Shown one piece after another: positions 1 through 6,728 of a DNA stretch of 11,043 bases; positions within the stretch are counted from its first letter, which is position 1; each line of letters starts with the position of its first letter. The DNA is from an uncultured Chromatiaceae bacterium (GTDB lineage: Bacteria; Pseudomonadota; Gammaproteobacteria; Enterobacterales; Alteromonadaceae). Under the pieces are notes generated by a model that saw only the letters and a program-made list of their open reading frames with translations, had not been told where the DNA came from and made no database searches. The DNA is taken from NCBI GenBank assembly GCA_946482615.1, contig CAMLSF010000122.1, positions 1 to 11,043 on the forward strand, read 5' to 3'. A program made the position numbers and the translations under genes.

Positions 1-1843
1 CCCTCAGTACCGACAAGCGGGCCTGAGCTGTTGGGGATAAAGGGGCGTGATAAAGCAGCACACAATGGGAGACAGCACTGCCACGGCCGACCCGGCCTCT
101 TAGCTGGTGCAACTGAGCTAAACCTAAACGTTCCGGGTTTTCGATGATCATCAGGCTGGCATTGGGTACATCTACCCCTACTTCAATCACAGTAGTGGCG
201 ACCAACAAATCCAGCGTACCTGCTTTAAAATCGGCCATCACCTGCTGCTTTTCGGCGGCTTTTAGTCGGCCATGCACTAAACCTATACGTAAATCCGGTA
301 ATGCAGCTGTCAGTTCAACTGCTGTCATCTCAGCGGCCTGACATTGCAGTTGCTCTGACTCTTCAATCAAAGTACAAACCCAATACGCCTGACGACCTTC
401 ATTCTGCACGGCCTGACGCACCCGCTCTGTCACTTCGCCGCGCCGACTATCCGGTAACACTACAGTGGTGACAGGTGTGCGGCCCGGTGGCAGTTCATCT
501 ATTACAGAGGTATCTAAATCGGCATAAGCTGTCATGGCTAAAGTGCGGGGTATAGGGGTGGCGGTCATCACCAGCTGATGCGGGTAAAAGCCGGTATCTG
601 CGCCTTTTTCCCGTAGTTCCAATCGTTGATGTACACCAAATCTGTGCTGCTCATCGATAATGACCAAAGCCAGTTGCTGAAACTGCACCTGCTGCTGAAA
701 CAAAGCATGAGTACCTATCACCATGTGGGCTTCACCAGTTTGAACAGCGGCCAGCTGCAGCTGTTTTTGTTTGGCAGAGGCTTTACCAGCCAGCCAGGCA
801 ATTTGATAACCCAAAGGCTCCAGCCAGGCTTTAAAGGTGTTGGCATGCTGCTCAGCCAACAGCTCAGTGGGCGCCATCAACGCTACCTGAGCGCCACGGC
901 TCAGCACTGTTAAGGCCGATAAAGCCGCGACCAGAGTTTTCCCTGAGCCGACGTCCCCTTGCACTAAACGCAGCATGGGTTTGGTTTGGGCTAAATCATG
1001 ACGGATTTCGTGAATGACTCTTTGCTGAGCTGCAGTTGGCGCAAAAGGTAAAGCCGCTAAAAATTGCTTATTTTGCTGCTCGTCCACGACAAAACTGCGG
1101 CCTTGTTGTACCCGGCATTGCTGACGTAGTTGCAGCATAGAAAGTTGTTGCGCGACCAACTCCTCAAAAATCAGTCGTTGTTGGGCCGGATGTTGACCTT
1201 GTTCCAGCAGTTGCAACGAGGCATCAGGTGGTGGTCTGTGCAGATAAAACAAGGCATCGGACAAAGACCAGCTGTTCTGGCCCAGCACCGGCGCTAAATA
1301 TTCGGTTGGGCTGCTACGCTGTAATACCTGCAAAGCGGCCTCTGTTAAATTACGCCAGCTGTTTTGTTTTAACCCTTCAGTGCTGGGGTAAACCGGGGTC
1401 AGAGTTTCGGCCACATCCTGTTCAAAGCCGTCTTTTAATACTTTGTATTCAGGGTGCATCATTTCAAAACCACGCATCCCCCTTTTCACTTCACCAAAGA
1501 CTCTTAAGGTGACACCTGGCGTGACGGCATTTTTTTGTGCTGCATTAAAATGGAAAAAACGTAAGGTCAAGTGGCCGGAGCCATCACGAAGAGAGACCAG
1601 CCAGCTGCGTCTTTTACCAAAAGTAATTTCGCTGCTGATCACTTCGCCCTGCACTGTGGCTGTTTGCTGCGGCCACAAATCAGCTATGGGGTAGAGGCGG
1701 GTGCGGTCTTCGTAACGTAAAGGTAAGTGGAAGAGTAAATCCTGCACACTCTGAATACCCAGCTTATGCAGCAGTTCACTGACTTTGGCGCCAACACCTT
1801 TCAACTGGCTGACGGAGAGGCTATCCAGAGCTGTTACTGTCAA
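1..1843 (-). CDS. recG: ATP-dependent DNA helicase RecG (C-terminus beyond the left edge)
   Basis: RecG is a monomeric superfamily 2 helicase that drives branch migration and regression of stalled replication forks and recombination junctions. About 614 codons are present; the usual length is near 690, so the last part is outside the window. The N-terminal region has the RecG signature LPLRYEDRT, followed by the OB-fold wedge domain that splits the junction. Helicase motifs are intact: Walker A GDVGSGKT at residues 296-303, the DEQH box at 397-400 followed by RFGVHQR, TATPIPRT, and motif VI QLRGRVGRG at 580-588. No ATG fits the start. A TTG at 1843 is preceded by AAAGGG (1851-1856) at 7 bases and gives a normal RecG N-terminus (TVTALDSLSVSQLKGVG), so I chose it. 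It is the last visible gene of the minus-strand block, 105 bases after the solute-binding protein gene. That gap shows only weak inverted repeats and a TATAAC box without a clear -35, so read-through or a local promoter are both possible. Confidence 0.96.
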   Translation of the reverse strand, partial: MTVTALDSLSVSQLKGVGAKVSELLHKLGIQSVQDLLFHLPLRYEDRTRLYPIADLWPQQTATVQGEVISSEITFGKRRSWLVSLRDGSGHLTLRFFHFNAAQKNAVTPGVTLRVFGEVKRGMRGFEMMHPEYKVLKDGFEQDVAETLTPVYPSTEGLKQNSWRNLTEAALQVLQRSSPTEYLAPVLGQNSWSLSDALFYLHRPPPDASLQLLEQGQHPAQQRLIFEELVAQQLSMLQLRQQCRVQQGRSFVVDEQQNKQFLAALPFAPTAAQQRVIHEIRHDLAQTKPMLRLVQGDVGSGKTLVAALSALTVLSRGAQVALMAPTELLAEQHANTFKAWLEPLGYQIAWLAGKASAKQKQLQLAAVQTGEAHMVIGTHALFQQQVQFQQLALVIIDEQHRFGVHQRLELREKGADTGFYPHQLVMTATPIPRTLAMTAYADLDTSVIDELPPGRTPVTTVVLPDSRRGEVTERVRQAVQNEGRQAYWVCTLIEESEQLQCQAAEMTAVELTAALPDLRIGLVHGRLKAAEKQQVMADFKAGTLDLLVATTVIEVGVDVPNASLMIIENPERLGLAQLHQLRGRVGRGSAVSHCVLLYHAPLSPTAQARLSVLR

Positions 1844-1948
1844 GATAAATCCCTTTAGGTACTAAAAACTAAGTGGCTGATAACAGTCAGTTTAACCTGT
1901 GATCGTTATAGGGCATAGCCACAGCTGAGAGTTAACTGTGTTTTGCGG

Positions 1949-2767
1949 TTAATCTTGAGATACTGACTCTTCATCAGCCAGGTAGGTTGGACCATGTTTA
2001 AGTGGGTCGAAAGCATAGAGTTTTTTTACAGTACCGTCCTGCACCATGGATTCTATAGCTTGTTCAATTCGCCCCTTTAACGCCAGGTGTGGACTCTTTT
2101 TCGATAAGCCAATATTGATAAAACGTTTTTCTACAACAGAAAAATCAACAGGTGCTCGTTTAAACTGAAAATGCAGCTCTTTATGGTCTGCTATCACATC
2201 CAGTGAACTTTGAGTTGGCACCACTAAAGCATCAACCCGGCTACGTTGCAGCATTTCAAAGCCGGTTTCTATGCTGTCAATTTCGACATGGCGTTTGGAG
2301 GTCTTTATCAGTTGCATCAGGCTGGGGTGATAAGTGTAATTGCGCACTGTCGCCAGGCTTAAAGATTCAAGCTGATTAAAATTACGGATTTGGCGTTGAT
2401 CGTCCCCTTTTAAATACAGCGACTCAGGAATACGTTCGTTGTAAGGCATCAGGTACATATACTGAGCCCGCTCTTCGGTGAAGTTCAAATTACTCATTAA
2501 ATCCGCTTCACCTGTCTGCATTTGACGGAAGCAGCGTGCAGAAGGGGTTCTGGGACTGAATTTCAACTGAAAACCAGCACGTTTGGCCAGTTCCTGCATC
2601 AAATCCACCGAAGGGCCATAAGGGGCTTTGCCAGTTTCATAGGCATGAAAACGCGAGAAATGATCCAGACACCAGGTTAACACTGGTGTCTCTGCAGCGG
2701 CTGCCAGCCGGGGTAGTGCCAGCAATAAAATACAACACAGGACCTTAGTCACTCGGTTTGCCTTCAT
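1949..2767 (-). CDS. Exported family-3 solute-binding-like protein, orphan
   Basis: This 272-residue protein looks like a periplasmic binding protein of the SBP_bac_3 type (amino-acid-binding fold). Residues 1-25 form a signal peptide: basic start, hydrophobic CCILLLAL stretch, Ala-rich cleavage region before ETPVLTW. The mature part has the family pattern YGPSVDLMQELAKRAGF near residues 50-66, then GEADLMSNLNFTEERAQYM, in which such proteins contact the ligand region, and ends in the usual helix before a short acidic tail. No permease or ABC ATPase gene is adjacent, so a role in transport is not supported; stand-alone members of this fold can act as sensors or have unknown roles. The ATG at 2767 has a poor ribosome-binding site; a GTG six codons in has AAGG at 8 bases, so the start is uncertain by five codons. 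It lies 25 bases after ridA and is probably cotranscribed with it. The ligand is unknown. Confidence 0.85.
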   Translation of the reverse strand: MKANRVTKVLCCILLLALPRLAAAAETPVLTWCLDHFSRFHAYETGKAPYGPSVDLMQELAKRAGFQLKFSPRTPSARCFRQMQTGEADLMSNLNFTEERAQYMYLMPYNERIPESLYLKGDDQRQIRNFNQLESLSLATVRNYTYHPSLMQLIKTSKRHVEIDSIETGFEMLQRSRVDALVVPTQSSLDVIADHKELHFQFKRAPVDFSVVEKRFINIGLSKKSPHLALKGRIEQAIESMVQDGTVKKLYAFDPLKHGPTYLADEESVSQD

Positions 2768-2792
2768 TAGACAGGAGCTGTTGTTTTCCCTG

Positions 2793-3185
2793 TTAGTTGG
2801 TTGACGGCACTTCCATCACGCCATCAATTTCAATCTGAGCGCCACGGGGTAAAGCACTGACCTGTACTGCGGCACGCGCAGGGTATGGTGCGCTGAAATG
2901 TTGGCTCATAATTTCATTGACGGTCGCGAAGTTGGATAAGTCCGTCAGAAAAATATTCACTTTGACCATGTCATTTAAACTGCCGCCAGCGGCCTGACAG
3001 ACGGCTGCCAGGTTTTCAAATACCTGCTGGGTTTGTTCAGCAAAGTTTTCAGACACCATCTGCATAGTGGCTGGTACTAAAGGGATCTGACCAGATAAAT
3101 ACACTGTAGTGCCAATTTTGACAGCCTGGCTGTAGGTGCCTATAGCGGCAGGGGCTTTATCTGTACTGATGATCACTTTTGACAT
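2793..3185 (-). CDS. ridA: RidA family reactive enamine/imine deaminase
   Basis: RidA (YjgF/YER057c/UK114 family) hydrolyses reactive enamine and imine intermediates, such as 2-aminoacrylate released by PLP-dependent dehydratases, to 2-keto acids and ammonia, protecting PLP enzymes in the cytoplasm. The protein has the full family length of 130 residues. Visible signatures are [13 protein letters not shown] near the N-terminus, VYLSGQIP at 28-35, [10 protein letters not shown] at 74-83, and [22 protein letters not shown] at about 100-121. Arg104 matches the substrate carboxylate-binding Arg of E. coli RidA and Glu119 the conserved glutamate, so it should be an active deaminase and not one of the Rid subfamilies lacking the Arg. 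The ATG is preceded by AAGGAA, which overlaps the end of spoT; only 5 bases separate the two genes, so translational coupling is likely. A ridA-type gene next to spoT occurs in many gammaproteobacteria, where E. coli has trmH instead. Confidence 0.95.
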   Translation of the reverse strand: MSKVIISTDKAPAAIGTYSQAVKIGTTVYLSGQIPLVPATMQMVSENFAEQTQQVFENLAAVCQAAGGSLNDMVKVNIFLTDLSNFATVNEIMSQHFSAPYPARAAVQVSALPRGAQIEIDGVMEVPSTN

Positions 3186-3190
3186 AACAC

Positions 3191-5314
3191 TTATTTCCTT
3201 CTGTAAACTTTAAGCACTTCAGGCAAGACGCGGATTTTGCGCATGACGTTGGCTAAATTAATACGGTCGCGCACAGACAAAGTGATTTTGATGACGTATT
3301 CGCCTGTGTCTCTGTCGTCGGTCGACAAGTCCTGAATATTGGAATCCTGTGAGGCTATCACTGTCGTCAGTTTGGCCAGGACACCGGGTTGGTTGACAAT
3401 AAAGACCCGGATATCACATAAAAACTGTTTATCGCCGGTTTTATCCCATTTTACCGGGAAGTATTTACCCGGCTCTTTTTCCCAGCCACGAATATTACGG
3501 CATTCAACACGGTGCACGTTCAGGCCTTTGCCCGGCGTGGCGTTGGCAGCAATTTCGTCACCCGGAATAGGGCGGCAACATTTGGCGAAGGTCAGTAACA
3601 TACCTTCAGAGCCAATAATAAAAGCTTTGGTTTTTTGGTTGGCCGGATTTTCTGCAGGTAAAGCTTCTTCGCCAGAGTCAAACCCACCCATCAGGCGCCG
3701 CGCCACAGCTATAGGCAGCTGATTGCCTAAACCTATTTCAACCAAGAGTTCGTCCAGCGATTTTTGTGTGGTGCTTTGCAGTACCTGCTCAATACGTTCT
3801 GGCGGAATAGATTCGAGTTTGACATCCCCCAGGGCTGAGGTCAGTAAACGCCGGCCCAAACCAACAGCTTCGCTAAGCTGTTGTTTCTTCAGATAATTAC
3901 GAATACCTAAAATAGCACGGCTGGTGACCACATGGTTCAGCCAGTTGGCATTAGGTTTACCGCCCGGACTGGTAATAATTTCCACCGTCTGGCCTGTTTC
4001 CAGAGGTTTGTTCAGCGGATAAGGTTTGCGGTCCACCCGGGCGCCTACACACTTATTGCCTATGTCGGTATGCACTGTGTAGGCAAAATCGACCGCATTG
4101 GCACCTATAGGCAGTTCAACAATCTGACCTTTAGGGCTGAATACATAAAGCTCGTCCGGATACAGCTCGGATTTAACGTTTTCAACAAATTCGTAAGTGT
4201 TACCCGAGCTTTGTTGCAGCTCCAGCAAACTTTGCATCCAGCGCTGGGCGCGGATTTGTGCTGTAGTATTTTTGTTTTCGCCTGCGCCTTTGTAGGACCA
4301 GTGTGCGGCTATCCCTTTATCCGCCATTTCATCCATTTCACGGGTGCGCATCTGAATTTCCACCGGAATACCGTGTGGACCTATCAGGGAGGTATGCAGG
4401 GACTGATAACCGTTTTGTTTGGGAATGGCGATATAGTCTTTAAAACGGCTTTCTATCGGCTTAAACAGGTTATGCACTACGCCCAGCACCCGGTAGCAAT
4501 TGTCTATGCTGTTGATGATGACTCTGAAGCCATAGATATCCATCACATCGTTAAACATCAGCTCTTTGCTTTTCATCTTGCGATAGATGCTGTACAGATG
4601 TTTTTCGCGGCCTGCGACTTCGGCTTCTATGCCTGCAGCTTTAATACGTTGCTCTATTTCCGACTGGATTTTTTCAATAATTTCTTTGCGGTTACCGCGG
4701 GCCTGTTTGACTGCGGTTTCCAGAGCGCGATAGCGCATTGGGTATAAAGCGCGGAAGCCCCAGTTTTCCAGCTCGTTTTTAATATTATGAATACCCAAAC
4801 GGTTGGCGATAGGGGCATAAAGTTCCAAAGTTTCACGGGCAATACGACGGCGTTTTTCTGGTTTGAGAGCACCTATGGTGCGCATATTATGAGTGCGGTC
4901 GGCCAGTTTAATCAGAATAACGCGAATATCCTGCGTCATCGCCATAAACATTTTTTGCAGGTTGGTAACTTCGAACTCTTTGATATCTTTGAATTTTACT
5001 TTATCGAGTTTACTGACACCCTGCACCAGTTCGGCGACGGTTTCGCCAAACATGCGGGTTAAATCTTCTTTGCTGACGGGGGTGTCTTCAATCACATCGT
5101 GCAGTAAGGCTGCCATCAGGGTTTCGTAATCCATGCGCATTTCGGCAAGGATGCTGGTGACTGCCACAGGATGAGTAATATAAGGTTCGCCGCTGGAGCG
5201 GATTTGAGGCGCATGAGCGTCGCGGGCTACAATATAAGCCTGTTGTACCAGAGCAACCTGCTCGGGCGGCAGGTAAGCGCTGATTTGATTTTTCAGGCCT
5301 TCAAACAAATACAT
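3191..5314 (-). CDS. spoT: Bifunctional (p)ppGpp synthetase/hydrolase SpoT
   Basis: SpoT makes and, mainly, degrades the alarmone (p)ppGpp, controlling the stringent response. With the start at 5314 it has 707 residues (E. coli 702). Domain order: HD hydrolase with THPV (His48) and HDVIEDT (His72-Asp73), exactly the E. coli numbering; synthetase region with [18 protein letters not shown] at about 290-307, where the RXKD motif is the type found in bifunctional enzymes and not the acidic version of RelA; TGS domain at about 381-441; helical part; a CC/zinc-finger-like [10 protein letters not shown] at about 577-586; and a C-terminal ACT domain from about 631. The reading frame is open for 24 more codons upstream, but the ATG at 5314 has GGGGAG at about 6 bases and gives the canonical MYLFEGL start. 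The residue numbering of the HD motif supports the same choice. It follows rpoZ after 107 bases and precedes ridA by 5 bases. Confidence 0.98.
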   Translation of the reverse strand: MYLFEGLKNQISAYLPPEQVALVQQAYIVARDAHAPQIRSSGEPYITHPVAVTSILAEMRMDYETLMAALLHDVIEDTPVSKEDLTRMFGETVAELVQGVSKLDKVKFKDIKEFEVTNLQKMFMAMTQDIRVILIKLADRTHNMRTIGALKPEKRRRIARETLELYAPIANRLGIHNIKNELENWGFRALYPMRYRALETAVKQARGNRKEIIEKIQSEIEQRIKAAGIEAEVAGREKHLYSIYRKMKSKELMFNDVMDIYGFRVIINSIDNCYRVLGVVHNLFKPIESRFKDYIAIPKQNGYQSLHTSLIGPHGIPVEIQMRTREMDEMADKGIAAHWSYKGAGENKNTTAQIRAQRWMQSLLELQQSSGNTYEFVENVKSELYPDELYVFSPKGQIVELPIGANAVDFAYTVHTDIGNKCVGARVDRKPYPLNKPLETGQTVEIITSPGGKPNANWLNHVVTSRAILGIRNYLKKQQLSEAVGLGRRLLTSALGDVKLESIPPERIEQVLQSTTQKSLDELLVEIGLGNQLPIAVARRLMGGFDSGEEALPAENPANQKTKAFIIGSEGMLLTFAKCCRPIPGDEIAANATPGKGLNVHRVECRNIRGWEKEPGKYFPVKWDKTGDKQFLCDIRVFIVNQPGVLAKLTTVIASQDSNIQDLSTDDRDTGEYVIKITLSVRDRINLANVMRKIRVLPEVLKVYRRK

Positions 5315-5380
5315 CCGAAACTCCCCAATACGCACAACGCTTTGGCGTGTTCCTTTGAATATACGTGGATTTCGAGCTAT

Positions 5381-5405
5381 TGCCAACGGCCGGATACCGT
5401 TGGCA
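5381..5405 (-). other. Stem-loop between rpoZ and spoT
   Basis: Perfect inverted repeat with arms TGCCAACGG and CCGTTGGCA, 9 base pairs with a 7-base loop, 16 bases after the rpoZ stop codon. There is no T-tract after it on the minus strand, so it does not look like a complete intrinsic terminator. It could be an RNA processing or stabilising hairpin that separates rpoZ and spoT expression, or a protein-binding site. Position and symmetry are seen directly; the function is inferred. Confidence 0.5.
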
Positions 5406-5421
5406 CAGGAAGGAACTCAGA

Positions 5422-5697
5422 TTATTCGTCAGAACCTATAATTGCAGCCACTGCCGCCATTTCAGAGGCTTCTTGCTGTAACTGTTCACGACGTTCCTGC
5501 TGGTCCAGAATACTGTTGGTGATAAAACCTTTTTCGATTTCACGTAAGGCCACCACAGTTGCTTTATCGTTTTCCGGGTCAACCATGGCTTCTTTGCCTT
5601 CAACAGCAAGTTGACGGGCACGACGTGAGGCCACCAGAATTAAATCAAAGCGGTTACCAATTTTATTTACTGCATCTTCAACTGTTACGCGAGCCAT
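5422..5697 (-). CDS. rpoZ: RNA polymerase omega subunit
   Basis: Omega is the small RNA polymerase subunit that helps fold and hold beta-prime and forms part of one ppGpp-binding site on the enzyme. The protein has 91 residues, matching E. coli. It starts [29 protein letters not shown], the highly conserved omega N-terminus, and continues with the [10 protein letters not shown] motif. The C-terminal tail is variable and acidic, as is usual. The ATG at 5697 is preceded by CCGGAG with good spacing. It lies 48 bases after gmk and 107 bases before spoT, the conserved gmk-rpoZ-spoT order. Confidence 0.98.
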   Translation of the reverse strand: MARVTVEDAVNKIGNRFDLILVASRRARQLAVEGKEAMVDPENDKATVVALREIEKGFITNSILDQQERREQLQQEASEMAAVAAIIGSDE

Positions 5698-5717
5698 CTG
5701 CCACTCCGGTTAATCTG

Positions 5718-5733
5718 GGTCTGAATAAAGACC
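5718..5733 (-). other. Small hairpin in the gmk-rpoZ gap
   Basis: Arms GGTCT and AGACC (5 base pairs) with a 6-base loop lie between the gmk stop and the rpoZ ribosome-binding site. No T-tract follows, so it is not a convincing terminator. It may be part of the rpoZ leader; the short stem could also be chance. Confidence 0.25.
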
Positions 5734-5737
5734 GCAT

Positions 5738-5766
5738 AGTCTACTCTAATTCGTTTCGTTCGCCAA
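5738..5766 (-). promoter_or_regulatory. Possible rpoZ promoter overlapping the end of gmk
   Basis: On the minus strand, TTGGCG (5761-5766) and TAGACT (5738-5743) are separated by 17 bases. Each matches the sigma-70 consensus at 4 of 6 positions. Such a promoter would let rpoZ-spoT be transcribed independently of gmk. The match is modest and may be chance. Confidence 0.25.
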
Positions 5767-6378
5767 CAGGCCTGAAATTAACTTCTGTTGCCGTATCGCT
5801 TGTTTGTTTTGTTTTAATCTTTGGCTTTGAATAATGCCGGAGAACTGCTGCAACGCCAGCTCCAGATCATCATTCACTACCCAATAATCGTATTCACCGG
5901 CATGGCTGATTTCGTCCCGGGCTTTAGCCATGCGCCCTGCTATCACTTCAGCGCTGTCCTGACCGCGTTGATTCAGCCGTTGTTCTAACGCTTTAACACT
6001 GGGTGGCAGAATAAAAATGCTGGTGATAAAAGGCAGTTGCTGTTTGATCTGGCGGGCACCTTGCCAGTCGATATCCAGAAATACATCTATGCCCTGGGTG
6101 AGTTTATCGGCCAAGGCTGCTTTGGAGGTGCCGTAATAATTACCAAAAACTTCAGCCCACTCAATAAACTGCTCTTGTTCAATCAATTGTTTAAAGGTCG
6201 GAACATCAGTGAAATGATACTGTACACCATTTGTTTCGCCCGGACGTGGCGAGCGGGTGGTGTGAGACACACTCAGTTGCATATCGGCATGTTGCTTCAG
6301 AAGCGCGTTGATCAGCGTGGATTTTCCCGCCCCGCTTGGCGCTGAAATAATAAATAAGTTACCTAATAAATCCTGCAT
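5746..6378 (-). CDS. gmk: Guanylate kinase
   Basis: Gmk phosphorylates GMP to GDP with ATP in the cytoplasm, an essential step in guanine nucleotide supply. The product has 210 residues from the start chosen here (E. coli 207). Residues 13-20 are the P-loop APSGAGKS, followed by the GMP-binding region [36 protein letters not shown] and FILPPS, and the lid region [13 protein letters not shown]. The frame is open seven codons further up to a TTG at 6399, but that codon coincides with the expected transcription start of the promoter at 6406-6435. The ATG at 6378 has AAGGTGG at suitable spacing, so I prefer it. It is the first gene of the minus-strand block. Confidence 0.97.
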   Translation of the reverse strand: MQDLLGNLFIISAPSGAGKSTLINALLKQHADMQLSVSHTTRSPRPGETNGVQYHFTDVPTFKQLIEQEQFIEWAEVFGNYYGTSKAALADKLTQGIDVFLDIDWQGARQIKQQLPFITSIFILPPSVKALEQRLNQRGQDSAEVIAGRMAKARDEISHAGEYDYWVVNDDLELALQQFSGIIQSQRLKQNKQAIRQQKLISGLLANETN

Positions 6379-6405
6379 GCCTGCCACCTTGATATTCAAA
6401 AGGCG

Positions 6406-6435
6406 ATTTTAGCCGCATCGCTGCTGCGCTGCCAA
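6406..6435 (-). promoter_or_regulatory. Sigma-70-like promoter of gmk
   Basis: On the minus strand, TTGGCA (6430-6435) and TAAAAT (6406-6411) are separated by 18 bases; each differs from the consensus at one position. Transcription would begin near 6399, giving a leader of about 21 bases before the gmk ATG at 6378 and including its ribosome-binding site. A second TTGACA at 6465-6470 has only a poorly spaced -10 partner. Confidence 0.55.
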
Positions 6436-6530
6436 CAGCTAAACTTTTATTTCGTGACGGCGCGTGTCAAATCTGACGGTGGGGTTATGTCGAAACTCGT
6501 ATATAAAAAAAGTGTGTTGGAGGAAGGTGC

Positions 6531-6623
6531 ATGTGGTATGGCAGTATCGCTAGTTGGCTCAGAAACTGGTTTTTTTATGCTTTCATCCTCCTGTTATTCT
6601 CTGAAGTTGAGGAGGCAGGATAG
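6531..6623 (+). CDS. Candidate small single-span membrane protein, 30 residues
   Basis: I do not recognise this frame as a known family. ATG at 6531 is preceded by GGAGG (6519-6523) with 7 bases spacing, one of the best ribosome-binding sites in the window. The predicted peptide begins MWYGSIASWLRN, continues with a hydrophobic segment WFFYAFILLLF at residues 13-23, and ends in the acidic tail SEVEEAG before TAG. The Arg on the N-terminal side and the three Glu after the segment give an N-in, C-out type membrane topology. It sits upstream of the large regulator in the same direction, 105 bases before its start, and could be a leader peptide or a membrane microprotein acting with it. The start MWY recalls the small cytochrome bd subunit CydX, but the rest does not match. 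Its short length means it could be chance. Confidence 0.4.
   Translation: MWYGSIASWLRNWFFYAFILLLFSEVEEAG
6550..6576 (+). terminator. Terminator-like hairpin with T7 tract
   Basis: Arms CTAGTT (6550-6555) and AACTGG (6564-6569) can pair over 6 positions, one a G:U pair, around an 8-base loop, followed directly by seven T (6570-6576). The stem is short and not GC-rich, so termination would be weak. It lies inside the small open frame at 6531-6623, so translation of that frame would cover it. That geometry is compatible with attenuation ahead of the regulator gene, but also with coincidence, because the T-tract encodes Phe-Phe of the hydrophobic segment. Confidence 0.25.
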
Positions 6624-6696
6624 CCCTTGCTCATCGCATGGCATGGTAGAAATTCGTTTGCTAAGCTCTTGATATAAAACACGTGGTCTTTCAATA

Positions 6697-6718
6697 GTTG
6701 TTTCATTTGCGAAACAGC
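6697..6718 (+). promoter_or_regulatory. Inverted repeat beside the regulator's ribosome-binding site
   Basis: Arms GTTGTTTC and GAAACAGC can form 8 base pairs (one G:U in RNA) around a 6-base loop. The repeat ends one base before AGGGG (6719-6723), the ribosome-binding site of the regulator at 6729. If transcription starts after the TATAAA at 6673-6678, the repeat lies in a short leader. It may be an operator for autoregulation or an RNA hairpin that tunes translation. Symmetry and position are seen; the role is inferred. Confidence 0.4.
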
Positions 6719-6728
6719 AGGGGCGCTC

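Larger units (their letters stand above)
6379..6728. other. Divergent intergenic region between gmk and the STAND regulator
   Basis: These 350 bases separate two divergently transcribed units. The left third carries the minus-strand gmk promoter. The central part carries a candidate 30-codon plus-strand frame (6531-6623) with a strong ribosome-binding site and an internal terminator-like hairpin. The right part carries AT-rich TATAAA at 6673-6678, without a recognisable -35, and a hairpin beside the regulator's ribosome-binding site. A longer plus-strand open frame at 6454-6672 has a GTG start and no ribosome-binding site, so it is not called. Confidence 0.7.

Noticed and set aside
144..1694. 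Several plus-strand open frames of 65-95 codons
   Set aside because: All are antisense to recG, whose helicase motifs run through the same bases.
1844..1948. Weak inverted repeats after the solute-binding protein gene, one followed by TTTTT on the minus strand
   Set aside because: The stem is short, AT-rich and partly G:U paired, so a terminator cannot be supported.
3932..4747. Plus-strand open frame of 271 codons
   Set aside because: It lies wholly antisense to spoT, whose motifs are intact, and shows no recognisable domain or ribosome-binding site.
5315..5386. 24-codon N-terminal extension of SpoT
   Set aside because: The ATG at 5314 has a good ribosome-binding site and gives the canonical start with E. 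coli-like residue numbering.
6454..6672. 72-codon plus-strand frame with GTG start
   Set aside because: It has no ribosome-binding site and a low-complexity, Ser-rich product; the overlapping shorter frame at 6531 has far better start signals.
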